Shown: piece by piece, positions 25,544 to 34,080 of the stretch
Position numbering within the stretch: position 1 is the first letter of the stretch
Layout of the letters: every line of letters starts with the position of its first letter
Assembly: GCA_949077035.1 (NCBI GenBank)
Contig: CARUPR010000006.1
Coordinates: 30,862 to 94,861 of the forward strand
Direction of reading: 5' to 3'
DNA from: an uncultured Eubacteriales bacterium
Lineage (GTDB): Bacteria; Bacillota; Clostridia; Christensenellales; UBA1242
DNA length: 64,000 nt
Made by a program: the position numbers and the translations under genes
Notes under the pieces: model-generated
What the model saw: the letters and a program-made list of their open reading frames with translations, nothing else
Told to the model about the DNA's origin: nothing
Databases searched by the model: none

Positions 25544-26110
25544 CTATACTTCCATAATCTCCTTTTCTTTTGCCTTACTATTTTCTTCTACTTCTAGACA
25601 TCCTTCATCAACAAGTTTTTGAATATCAGCTTCATATCTTGCTTTTTCATCTTCAGAAATTTGACCTTCTTTTTCAAGGTCTTTAATCATATCCATTGCA
25701 TCTCTTCTTGCGTTTCTAACCACAATTTTTGTTTCTTCAGCCATTTTTTTAATGGTTTTTACAATTTCTTTTCTGCGTTCTTCGGTAAGCATAGGAAAGA
25801 CAAGTCTAATTGTTTTTCCATCTTCATTTGGATTAACACCCAAATCAGCTGCTGAAATTGCCTTAACAATATTTTTTACCTGACTTTGGTCCCAAACAGA
25901 AATAGCAAGAATACGAGCTTCAGGCACAGAAATGCTTGCCATATTTTTTATAGGAGTAGGCACTCCATAATAATCTATCATAACCTTATCAAGAATATGT
26001 GGATTTGCACGACCTGCTCTTATAACCAAATATTCATTTACTTGATGTGCTATTGCTTTTTTAATGTCTTCTTTGCAAGATAATATAATATCTTCTACCA
26101 TTTCGTTCAT
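25544..26110 (-). CDS. frr: Ribosome recycling factor
   Basis: Frr splits post-termination ribosomes with EF-G. The 188-residue product shows RAGRANPHILDKVMIDYYGVPTP, read in parts, and the coiled C-terminal arm. It has its own promoter and strong GAGGAG site, and is separated from tsf by a terminator. The usual pyrH between tsf and frr is missing. Confidence 0.97.
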   Translation of the reverse strand: MNEMVEDIILSCKEDIKKAIAHQVNEYLVIRAGRANPHILDKVMIDYYGVPTPIKNMASISVPEARILAISVWDQSQVKNIVKAISAADLGVNPNEDGKTIRLVFPMLTEERRKEIVKTIKKMAEETKIVVRNARRDAMDMIKDLEKEGQISEDEKARYEADIQKLVDEGCLEVEENSKAKEKEIMEV

Positions 26111-26131
26111 ATAAAATTCTCCTCGAAAGAT

Positions 26132-26160
26132 ATTTTACTATAAAAATAAAATTTTTGCAA
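26132..26160 (-). promoter_or_regulatory. Promoter of frr-uppS-cdsA
   Basis: TTGCAA (26155-26160), 17 bases, TAAAAT (26132-26137), about 20 bases before the frr ATG. Confidence 0.6.
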
Positions 26161-26222
26161 ATAAATTAAGCCTTGTAATAGCTTTATATTTAAAATTATG
26201 CTCAAAAAATCAAAAAGGAAAC

Positions 26223-26250
26223 AAAAAAGATGCCATTTGACATCTTTTTT
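26223..26250 (-). terminator. Terminator after tsf
   Basis: A 10-bp stem, AAAAAAGATG (26223-26232) with CATCTTTTTT (26241-26250), with A and T flanks. It splits rpsB-tsf from frr. Confidence 0.85.
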
Positions 26251-26323
26251 GTGTTAATTTTAAAATATAAGAAAACAAACTATTAAAAATAATGTTTATA
26301 TAAATTTTTGATAAAAATTTAAA

Positions 26324-26977
26324 TTAATTTCCTTTCATTTGTTTTGCTACTTCACTTGCAAGGTCATCTTGACGTTTTTCAAGACCTTCACCCATTTCAA
26401 ATCTAACAAATCTTCTGATTGAAATTTTTTCTCCAATTTGAAGAATTTTTTCGTTGATATATTGAGAGATTGTCATGCTTGGGTCTTTGACAAATGTTTG
26501 TTCAAGAAGACATACTTCTTGGTAGAATTTCTTAACTCTGCCTTCAACCATTTTTTCAATGATTTGAACAGGTTTGCCTTCATTGAGAGCTTGATTTCTG
26601 AGAATTTCCTTTTCTTTTTCAAGAACTTCAACTGGCACTTCTTCAATTCTAACATATTTTGGAGCTGAAGCAGCAATTTGTAATGCAACATCATGACCAA
26701 TTTCTTTAAATGCATCTGTTTTTGCAACGAAATCGGTTTCACAATTAATTTCAAGAAGAACACCAATTTTTCCACCCATGTGAATGTATGAAGTTACAAT
26801 ACCTTCTGAAGCAATTCTTGATTGTTTTTTGCTTGCAGCTGCAATGCCTTTTTCTCTAAGCCATACAATTGCTTTTTCAAAATCACCATCACATTCAACA
26901 AGAGCTTTTTTACAATCCATCATACCAGCATTAGTTTTTGCTCTAAGTTCAGCTACGTTTTTAGCGGTAAAATTCAT
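26324..26977 (-). CDS. tsf: Translation elongation factor Ts
   Basis: EF-Ts is the nucleotide exchange factor for EF-Tu. The 217 residues correspond to the short form, with a UBA-like N-domain (VAELRAKTNAGMMDCKKALVE) and the core NCETDFVAKTDAFK that contacts EF-Tu. It lies two bases downstream of rpsB. Confidence 0.97.
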   Translation of the reverse strand: MNFTAKNVAELRAKTNAGMMDCKKALVECDGDFEKAIVWLREKGIAAASKKQSRIASEGIVTSYIHMGGKIGVLLEINCETDFVAKTDAFKEIGHDVALQIAASAPKYVRIEEVPVEVLEKEKEILRNQALNEGKPVQIIEKMVEGRVKKFYQEVCLLEQTFVKDPSMTISQYINEKILQIGEKISIRRFVRFEMGEGLEKRQDDLASEVAKQMKGN

Positions 26978-26979
26978 AA

Positions 26980-27876
26980 TTACTCTCCTTCACTTTCAGA
27001 TTTAGTTTCGTTTTTTACTTCAACTTCAGTTTCTTTTTTAGTTTCAACCTTTTTCTTTAAAGGTTTTTTCTTGCTTGATTTTTTGTTTTGTCTTTCTTCA
27101 ACGCCTTCAGCAATTTCGATGTTTGGTTTGATTTCAGTCAATGCCTTTGCAAGGTCAATTTCTTCATCTTCAACATCTTCTTTTTGCATTGAAACACCTT
27201 CTTTTGCTTCAATAACAGCATCAGCAAGTGCAGCAATAATAAGCTTAACAGAACGGATAGCATCGTCATTTCCAGGGATAATATAATCAACACCATCTGG
27301 ATTGCCGTTTGTATCAACAAGTCCTACTACAGGAATTGAAAGAAGTTTGCATTCATTTACGCAGATATGTTCGCAATTAGGGTCAACAACCACAACAGCA
27401 CCTGGTAATTCTCTCATTTCTTTGATTCCGCCAAGGTTTTTCTCAAGTTTATCTCTTTCAGTTTTTAAAAGAGTAACTTCTTTTTTAGGTAAAAGGTCAA
27501 ATTCGCCAACCTTTTCCATTTGATTTAATCTATTAAGTCTTTCAATTCTTGATTTAATAGTTTTAAAGTTTGTAAGACATCCACCAAGCCAACGTGTATT
27601 GATAAAATACATTCCGCTTCTTTCTGCTTCTTCTTTAACAGCTTCTTGGGCTTGTTTTTTTGTTCCTACAAAAAGAACCTTCTTACCACTTGCTACAACA
27701 TCTCTTACAAAAGAGTATGCTTTATCAACTTGCTCAGAAGTTTTTTCAAGATTGATAATATGAATATCATTTCTTGCAGTGAAGATAAATTTCTTCATTT
27801 TTGGGTTCCACTTTCTAGTCTGGTGACCAAAATGCACACCAGCTTCAAGTAGTTGTTTCATTGAAATAACTGACAT
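26980..27876 (-). CDS. rpsB: 30S ribosomal protein S2 with charged C-terminal tail
   Basis: S2 binds 16S rRNA at the 30S head-body junction. Residues 1 to about 235 are the normal S2 fold (MKQLLEAGVHFGHQTRKWNPK, FVGTKKQAQEAV, NTRWLGGCLTNFKT). The protein is 298 residues, longer than the usual 240-260, with a tail rich in Lys and Glu (about 245-298). The tail is probably disordered. It is preceded by a strong promoter and a long leader. Confidence 0.97.
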   Translation of the reverse strand: MSVISMKQLLEAGVHFGHQTRKWNPKMKKFIFTARNDIHIINLEKTSEQVDKAYSFVRDVVASGKKVLFVGTKKQAQEAVKEEAERSGMYFINTRWLGGCLTNFKTIKSRIERLNRLNQMEKVGEFDLLPKKEVTLLKTERDKLEKNLGGIKEMRELPGAVVVVDPNCEHICVNECKLLSIPVVGLVDTNGNPDGVDYIIPGNDDAIRSVKLIIAALADAVIEAKEGVSMQKEDVEDEEIDLAKALTEIKPNIEIAEGVEERQNKKSSKKKPLKKKVETKKETEVEVKNETKSESEGE

Positions 27877-28050
27877 TTTAAATTCCTCCTTTTGTTTTTG
27901 TCCTTCCCTTATGCTTTCAAGCTCCTAATTGCGACCTCAGAAATAAAAATTTCTTTTAAATCATAATCAAAATTAAACTTTTGTTTGCGATTATGAAAGT
28001 TTTAGGCAACTGCAACTGAATATGCGATAAGGTGCTTATTGTCCAATGAC
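27877..28050 (-). ncRNA. Long rpsB leader, possible autoregulatory region
   Basis: About 174 bases separate the predicted transcription start from the rpsB ATG. Hairpins CATAATC/GATTATG and AGAAA/TTTCT are visible, followed by an unpaired GGTCGCAATTAGGAGC stretch. A leader this long before rpsB suggests control by S2, as known for rpsB in other bacteria, but I cannot match it to a described family. No ORF lies in it. Confidence 0.4.
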
Positions 28051-28056
28051 TTAGTG

Positions 28057-28085
28057 AGTATATCAAATCTCACATAATTTGTCAA
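28057..28085 (-). promoter_or_regulatory. Strong promoter of rpsB-tsf
   Basis: TTGACA (28080-28085), 17 bases, TATACT (28057-28062). Near-consensus. Confidence 0.75.
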
Positions 28086-28176
28086 GTAAAAATTATCATT
28101 TATAAAAAACAATTTTAAAGATTTTCAATTCATTATATAAGCATTTAAATCTTTGTTGGCTATATTGCACCTTAAA

Positions 28177-28202
28177 AAAACCATGCTATTAAACATGGTT
28201 TT
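28177..28202 (-). terminator. Terminator after secF
   Basis: Stem AAAACCATG (28177-28185) with CATGGTTTT (28194-28202), T-rich on the minus-strand exit side. Confidence 0.8.
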
Positions 28203-28230
28203 ATTTTTTATTCTTTTAAAAGTTTAGGTT

Positions 28231-29277
28231 TTATGCTTTTTTCTTTGAAACATTCTTTTTAGGCCTAAATAAAGTTGACCAAATTGCAGGCATAACAAAA
28301 TTTGAAGTATAGAATGTCACAACCAAAACAAGCAATATCGCAATAGCGATTTCTCTTATGCCTTGAACAGAAATGGCGATAAACAATATTGTAATTAAAG
28401 CAAGAATCATATAAATAAAGCTTTTCTTTACAAACATTTCTTTTATTGTTTTGTCTGCAATTTCATTGTTGTTAAGATTATCAAATTTTCCAGTTTTGAA
28501 TCCTGATTTGATTTTATCAAGAAATACAAATGAATTTATGATTGAAATCACAAATGAAAGGATAAATGCAATTCCGATTGTCAAATTCACAACAGGTCTG
28601 CAAATTATTATCATGCTTAAAAGCAAAATTAAATCAAGTGCAACCTGCATTATCATCATAAATGTCAATCCACGATATTTTCTTAAAAGCATATAAATGA
28701 TGACAAGTGCAAGACTGACAGCTATGCCAGCAAGAATTTCCACCGAGTAATTAAATGCATTATTGCCAACCCTTTCGTCTACAGTTGATATAGCATTTTG
28801 ATATTCACCATAATTAAATTCAGATATAAGTTGATTTCTTATACTTTCATTTTCAGCTTGAATATTATCGCCTGTGGCTTTATTTTTAAATATTATTTCA
28901 ACAGCTTGACCACCAAGCACCTGGTAATCACCAATATCCATAGAAGAAGTGCGATAAGATACAATTTTTAAACCATTTTTATTTAAAATAGTTTTGACTT
29001 TATTATATACCGCATTATAATCTTCTTTTTCTTCAAGATTATAATCCACAACATTTGAAAGCTTACTTTCATTGTTTACATAAATTTTAACTGCACTGCC
29101 GCCAGTAAAATCTGTGCCAAGATTAAAGCCTACACAGCAAATTAATATGATACTTAAAACAAGTGCAAGCAAAGGAGCAATCATATAATAGATAAAATTT
29201 TTACTTATTTTTATATTTGAATTTGCAAATTTTTTCTCTAATCTTTGGTCAAAAGGCATTTTATTCTTTTTAGTCAT
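28231..29277 (-). CDS. secF: Protein translocase subunit SecF
   Basis: SecF partners SecD to use the proton gradient for late steps of Sec export. The 348 residues have six predicted spans. Motifs include NLGTDFTGGSAVKI near residue 50, and the later membrane block with the SLALVIIYMLLRKYRGL segment. It overlaps secD by 8 bases. Confidence 0.93.
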   Translation of the reverse strand: MTKKNKMPFDQRLEKKFANSNIKISKNFIYYMIAPLLALVLSIILICCVGFNLGTDFTGGSAVKIYVNNESKLSNVVDYNLEEKEDYNAVYNKVKTILNKNGLKIVSYRTSSMDIGDYQVLGGQAVEIIFKNKATGDNIQAENESIRNQLISEFNYGEYQNAISTVDERVGNNAFNYSVEILAGIAVSLALVIIYMLLRKYRGLTFMMIMQVALDLILLLSMIIICRPVVNLTIGIAFILSFVISIINSFVFLDKIKSGFKTGKFDNLNNNEIADKTIKEMFVKKSFIYMILALITILFIAISVQGIREIAIAILLVLVVTFYTSNFVMPAIWSTLFRPKKNVSKKKA

Positions 29278-30733
29278 TGCTTACCTCCTCTAAACTAGGT
29301 AAGTTTTCATCACTATCATTAACACTATCATCAATTATAGCATTTTCGATTTGGTCAACTTCGCCAACAATTTCAACGTTCTCATCTTTAATTTCAACAA
29401 CTTCTTTATCTCTATAAAGACCAATTCTCTTTGGTTTAGAACTATTTATAGCAAGATAAATACTTACAAACCATCTAAGAAGAGCAAGTGAAATAAAGAT
29501 TGAAAGAAGAGCACCAATAATAATTGTAATTGCAAAACATTTCATTGAAGATGGAGCAATTACCCAAATAAATATTGAAGCTAATACTAAAATAGCATTA
29601 AGGTCAAGTATGGTAAACAGCGATTTTTTAAAACCACCCTTGCAAGAAAGATGAATCTTTTTACCTAATTTATATTCTTCTCTCATTTTTTCAAATATAA
29701 TCATAATTGAGCCAGTTGCGAGCAAGAATGACACAATTGAGCCCACAAAACCAGAAATAGTGAGAGTGAAGAATGGAATTGACTGAATTAAGAATGTAAA
29801 TAAAATAAGATAGAATGTAAGAGCCAAACTTCCAACAAGACCCAATTCTTTATATCTTACACAAAGCAAGATGAAAGCCAAAGCAATCACAATTAAAATA
29901 CAAATGCCCATATAAAGTTGAGTGTTTTTACCCATAATAGGACTAATGCGGCTTACTTCCATAAGATTAAGCTCAACATCAATCATACCACCAGTAATTG
30001 AATAAGCAATCTCTCTGACTTCTTCAGCTGTAGAAGATTTATATCCACCATTTGTTGATGCAGTCAAGAAAATTTTGTTTTCTTTGGTGTTGATAGAACT
30101 TGTAGCTACCTCAGCAAATAAATCTTTTGAATCAAGCTCACCCAAATACACATAAACTGTTTTATTTGAAGTTGAACTTGCAACCTCTTTTAAGTTTTTA
30201 AGCTTTTTAAAACCCTCTTTGGTAAATTCAATTCTTACACCATAAGAGCTTGCATTATAATCATAATCTGCTTTAACTGACTTAATATCGTTTGAACTTA
30301 CATAAACATCTGGATTTGTAACAGAATCTGAAACTTGAACAGAAGTGAAAGAAAGGTTTTTTCCATTTTCCATATAAGAAAAGGCCTTGTTCATTTCAAA
30401 AGCATCAGAAGAAGTAAGGACATAAACCTTATTTCCGCCCTGTCTTTCAACATAAAGTTGTGAAAATTTTTCTTGAGCAAAGATGTCTTTGATTTTTGAC
30501 AAAGAATTGTCAATAGCTTCTGTTAAATTACCATCACTACCTTCTGGCAAAGTGCAATTATAAATAGCAGAAACACCCCCGTCTATATCAACCCCTTTAT
30601 TAATGGCATTAACAAAACCATTATAATGATTAGAAGAGTATGGAACACTAAAAGGACATACACATAAGAGTATGCCCAAAATAGCAAGAATAGCTAGAAA
30701 AACAAATTTTACAATAGCATTTTTTTTCAACAT
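29270..30733 (-). CDS. secD: Protein translocase subunit SecD
   Basis: SecD has a first span, a large extracellular P1-like region and five C-terminal spans. In 487 residues, GVDIDGGVSAIYNC (a variant of the usual DLxGG motif) lies near residue 47, and a VRYKELGLVGSLAL stretch at about 292-305. The usual GLDLxGG reads GVDIDGG, a conservative change. A C-terminal acidic tail of about 60 residues extends into the cytoplasm. Confidence 0.92.
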   Translation of the reverse strand: MLKKNAIVKFVFLAILAILGILLCVCPFSVPYSSNHYNGFVNAINKGVDIDGGVSAIYNCTLPEGSDGNLTEAIDNSLSKIKDIFAQEKFSQLYVERQGGNKVYVLTSSDAFEMNKAFSYMENGKNLSFTSVQVSDSVTNPDVYVSSNDIKSVKADYDYNASSYGVRIEFTKEGFKKLKNLKEVASSTSNKTVYVYLGELDSKDLFAEVATSSINTKENKIFLTASTNGGYKSSTAEEVREIAYSITGGMIDVELNLMEVSRISPIMGKNTQLYMGICILIVIALAFILLCVRYKELGLVGSLALTFYLILFTFLIQSIPFFTLTISGFVGSIVSFLLATGSIMIIFEKMREEYKLGKKIHLSCKGGFKKSLFTILDLNAILVLASIFIWVIAPSSMKCFAITIIIGALLSIFISLALLRWFVSIYLAINSSKPKRIGLYRDKEVVEIKDENVEIVGEVDQIENAIIDDSVNDSDENLPSLEEVSND

Positions 30734-30858
30734 TTATTTCCCTTTTAATTCATTTAATAATTGAAAGCAATTAATAAGATTTCAAAAACCATTTTGATTT
30801 TTTATATTACTAAAATATTATAAAGAATTAAAAGTATAATGTCAAATAATTTTATGTT

Positions 30859-31287
30859 TTAATTAACACTTTTTTTAATATTTACGCAAATAATCCCGCA
30901 TATAGCACCAATAATAGCACCAAAGACTATGTCTGTAAGCAGAGTTATCTCAAAAGAGAAAGAACCGCTTAAAATTGAAAATACTAAAAATGCGACAAAA
31001 GTGTAAATAAAGCCTATTAAAAGTCCGCTGACAAGCCCTAATTCTTTTGATTTTTTCAAACTTATAAATACACCCAGAAATATGCTTATCCCTTTAATCA
31101 CTTGATTTATTGGAAAGATTATACTATCAGGTATGTTTGTAAATTTGAGGATAAACGCAAACACTAAGACAAGCACAAGTGATATGCAAAGAGCAATAAG
31201 AGTGCCTTTTGCAATAAGCCCAACAATATGCGGCCTGCCTGAAGCATTTGTATTTTTCACAGCTTTTGATTTTGCTTTCAATTTCAT
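30859..31287 (-). CDS. TIGR04086-type small membrane protein
   Basis: This 142-residue protein has a basic N-terminus and four hydrophobic spans (about 26-48, 55-77, 83-108, 115-136). It resembles the TIGR04086 family, which in Clostridia sits beside yajC and secDF, exactly as here. The role is unknown. The neighbourhood suggests a membrane accessory to Sec function, but that is inference. Confidence 0.6.
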   Translation of the reverse strand: MKLKAKSKAVKNTNASGRPHIVGLIAKGTLIALCISLVLVLVFAFILKFTNIPDSIIFPINQVIKGISIFLGVFISLKKSKELGLVSGLLIGFIYTFVAFLVFSILSGSFSFEITLLTDIVFGAIIGAICGIICVNIKKSVN

Positions 31288-31355
31288 AATTGACTCCTTT
31301 TATCAAAAATATACTCTAAAGTGATATTCTAAGGTAAAATATGTATGAAAAACAA

Positions 31356-31384
31356 AAAAGATAACCATTTTCAGGTTATCTTTT
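31356..31384 (-). terminator. Terminator after yajC
   Basis: An 11-bp stem, AAAAGATAACC (31356-31366) with GGTTATCTTTT (31374-31384), followed by T residues on the minus strand. Confidence 0.8.
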
Positions 31385-31406
31385 ATCATTTTTTGTCAGC
31401 AAATTT

Positions 31407-31880
31407 TTATTTATCTTCTGCGCTGTCAGAATTTGTTTCAGAAGTTTTTTCTTCATTTTCAGAAACTATTACTGTTTCTTCAGAAGAATTTGCATCCTTA
31501 CTTTTTTTGCTGAATAAAGCTTTGCTTTTCTTTGTTGGATTGATTTGTTCTTCAATGCTTGCGGTATCTTCATTTTTAGGTTCAGAAACAGGCTCATCTT
31601 TAATCACCTGAAAAATAGCATAAGCATCAACTGAAACATATCCTTTTTTCTTATCTGTCCCGGTTTCAATAGTAACAATTTTTTTATCACCTTCAAGTTG
31701 TAAGTCAACTATTGTGCCATAAACACCGCTTGTAGTAAGAACTTTATCCCCTCTTTTTAATGAGTTTGTCTGTTCTTGCATACGCATGGTTTCCTTTTTG
31801 TTTTTTGAAAATACCATTATTGGATAAGCAATCAATAATAAAACAATAAAGACAATCAAAATAATTTGTGTAATATCCAT
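31407..31880 (-). CDS. yajC: Preprotein translocase subunit YajC with acidic C-terminal extension
   Basis: YajC is a single-span protein of the SecDF-YajC complex. The span is about 3-21. The conserved part MRMQEQTNSLKRGDKVLTTSGVYGTI (seen in parts) is normal. The 157-residue length exceeds the common 90-110 because of a Ser/Glu/Lys-rich tail (about 100-157). It follows thrS by 62 bases. Confidence 0.92.
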   Translation of the reverse strand: MDITQIILIVFIVLLLIAYPIMVFSKNKKETMRMQEQTNSLKRGDKVLTTSGVYGTIVDLQLEGDKKIVTIETGTDKKKGYVSVDAYAIFQVIKDEPVSEPKNEDTASIEEQINPTKKSKALFSKKSKDANSSEETVIVSENEEKTSETNSDSAEDK

Positions 31881-31942
31881 TTTTATCCTCCTTAATCATT
31901 GTAAGTTTAACATAAAATTTAAATTTTACCAAACAAAAATGT

Positions 31943-33712
31943 TTATATTTTTTTAGTATTTATTTCATTTTGAAGTCTGTCGATAAAATCTGACAATATT
32001 AGCCCAGATTTATTCTCATAACCTCTGCCACGAATTGAAATTGTATTTGATTTTTCTTCTTCATCACCAACTATGATAAGATAAGGGATTTTCATAGACA
32101 TTGCTTCACGAATTTTATAACCAATCTTTTCATTTCTTAAATCTTCTTCAACTCTTATTCCGATGTTTTCAAGAGTCTGTTTAATAGAATGAGCATAATC
32201 ATTGTTTCTTTCTGTTAAAGCAAGCACCTTGACCTGTTCTGGTGCAAGCCAAAGAGGAAATGCTCCTGCATATTTTTCAATGAGATATGCAAGTGTTCTT
32301 TCATAACAACCAATGCTTGTTCTGTGAATAATATATGGATTTTTTGTTGACCCATCCTTATCAACATAAGTCATACCAAATTTTTCTGCCAGCATTTGGT
32401 CTATTTGTATTGTAATTAAGGTATCCTCTTTTCCAAAGACATTTTTTATTTGGATATCAAGTTTTGGACCATAGAAGGCAGCTTCGCCAATACCAATAGA
32501 ATAATTTACATCAAGGTCATCAAGAATGTTTTTCATAACCTGTTGTGCTTCATCCCACTGCTCTTTTGTCCCAATATACTTTTCACGATTATTTTCATCC
32601 CATTGAGAGAAACGATATGTTGCATCTTCATAAAGTCCCAAAGTTTTAAGCATATAGTTTGCAAGCTCTAAAGCACCTTTAAATTCACTTTCAAGTTGCT
32701 CAGGTGTGCACATGAGATGACCTTCAGATATAGTGAATTGACGAACGCGTATTAAACCATGCATTTCACCGCTTGATTCATTTCTAAATAATGTTGATGT
32801 TTCATCATAGCGAAGAGGTAAATCTTTATAAGACCTCATTTTATTAAGATAAGCTTGATATTGAAATGGACAAGTCATAGGACGAAGAGCAAAAACCTCT
32901 TTATCTTTATTTTCATCACCCAAAACAAACATTCCATCCTTATAATGGTCCCAGTGTCCTGAAATTTTGTATAAATCACTTTTTGCCATATAAGGAGTCT
33001 TTGTCAAAAGCCATCCTCTTTTCGCTTCTTCATCTTCTACAAATCTTTGTAAAATTTGAATAACCTTTGCTCCTCTTGGAAGCAAGATTGGCAAACCTTG
33101 ACCAATATAATCTACAGTTGTGAAAAGCTCAAGCTCTCTTCCCAATTTATTATGGTCCCTTTTTCTTGCTTCTTCAAGCATTGCTATATGCTCTGCAAGC
33201 TCTTTCTTTGTCTTGAAGGCATAACAATAAACCCTTTGAAGCATTTTATTTTTTTCATTTCCTCTCCAATAAGCACCATTGACACTATGAATTTTATATG
33301 CCATATTTTGAAGTTGTCTTGTGCTTTCGACGTGAGGTCCCCTGCAAAGGTCAACAAAATCATCACCTGTATAGTATAAAGAAATTTCTTGATTATCTTC
33401 AAGTTCATTTATAATTTCAGTTTTAAATGGATTGTCTGCAAAAAGTTTTAAAGCCTCTTCTTTTGATATAACCTTTTTTGTAAATTCTTCACCCTTATTA
33501 ATTATCTCTTTCATCTTTTTCTCAATATTGCTATATTCATCAGCTGAGATAGAATGAGGAAGGTCGATGTCATAATAAAAGCCATCTTCAATTGCTGGTC
33601 CAATTGTAAGCTTTGTTTCAGGATAAAGATTGACTATTGCTTTTGCCAAAATATGAGCAAGAGAATGTCTTGACTTTTCAAGTTCTTCATCTATTTGATT
33701 TTTGATTTCCAT
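31943..33712 (-). CDS. thrS: Threonyl-tRNA synthetase lacking the TGS domain
   Basis: ThrS is a class II synthetase for tRNA-Thr. The editing domain carries HSLAHILAKA (HxxxH near residues 16-20), and the core has RPMTCPFQYQAY (zinc ligand Cys), RVRQFTISEGH (motif 2 region) and RTSIGCYERTLAYLIE (motif 3). The C-terminal anticodon domain is complete. The protein begins directly at the editing domain: 589 residues against about 640, so the N-terminal TGS domain is missing. It is controlled by the upstream T-box. Confidence 0.96.
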   Translation of the reverse strand: MEIKNQIDEELEKSRHSLAHILAKAIVNLYPETKLTIGPAIEDGFYYDIDLPHSISADEYSNIEKKMKEIINKGEEFTKKVISKEEALKLFADNPFKTEIINELEDNQEISLYYTGDDFVDLCRGPHVESTRQLQNMAYKIHSVNGAYWRGNEKNKMLQRVYCYAFKTKKELAEHIAMLEEARKRDHNKLGRELELFTTVDYIGQGLPILLPRGAKVIQILQRFVEDEEAKRGWLLTKTPYMAKSDLYKISGHWDHYKDGMFVLGDENKDKEVFALRPMTCPFQYQAYLNKMRSYKDLPLRYDETSTLFRNESSGEMHGLIRVRQFTISEGHLMCTPEQLESEFKGALELANYMLKTLGLYEDATYRFSQWDENNREKYIGTKEQWDEAQQVMKNILDDLDVNYSIGIGEAAFYGPKLDIQIKNVFGKEDTLITIQIDQMLAEKFGMTYVDKDGSTKNPYIIHRTSIGCYERTLAYLIEKYAGAFPLWLAPEQVKVLALTERNNDYAHSIKQTLENIGIRVEEDLRNEKIGYKIREAMSMKIPYLIIVGDEEEKSNTISIRGRGYENKSGLILSDFIDRLQNEINTKKI

Positions 33713-33795
33713 AAATTCCTCCTAAAATTTTAATAAATTCTTATTTTAAGGGATTGTTTTTTAATTTTTTATATTTTATAACTATTTTTAAAAAC

Positions 33796-34020
33796 AAAAA
33801 ATCGCCCTTAAAATTTAAGGACGATTAAAAAACAAACCGTGGTTCCACCTTAATTGCATATAAGCCAAAATCAATAAAAGAATTGTTTATATGCCACTTA
33901 TTTTCACTTATCTTCGCAACAGTGGTTTCAAAATCGTTTTATCTTAGGTCTTTCACCAACCGACCCTTCTCTGAGCGAAATCAAACGTTTCTACTTGTCT
34001 ATTGCTCCAAGTATGCAAAC
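33796..34020 (-). ncRNA. T-box riboswitch controlling thrS
   Basis: This is a T-box leader. The T-box core AAGGTGGAACCACGG (33836-33850) is followed by the terminator hairpin (33800-33810 with 33815-33825) and a T-run. Upstream lie AGAGAAGGGTCGG and GGTTGGTGAAAGACC, typical stem I elements. A candidate specifier, ACC (33924-33926, followed by A), encodes Thr and fits the downstream thrS. Uncharged tRNA-Thr should favour read-through. Confidence 0.95.
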
Positions 34021-34049
34021 ATTATAATATTTGAAAAATAATTTGTCAA
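34021..34049 (-). promoter_or_regulatory. Promoter of the thrS T-box transcript
   Basis: TTGACA (34044-34049), 17 bases, TATAAT (34021-34026): a perfect consensus. Confidence 0.85.
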
Positions 34050-34080
34050 CTAAAATTTTGATTTAAATTTAAAATCAATT

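Noticed and set aside
26822..27286. Plus-strand frame of 154 codons over tsf/rpsB
   Set aside because: Antisense shadow of two certain genes; composition is that of reversed coding sequence.
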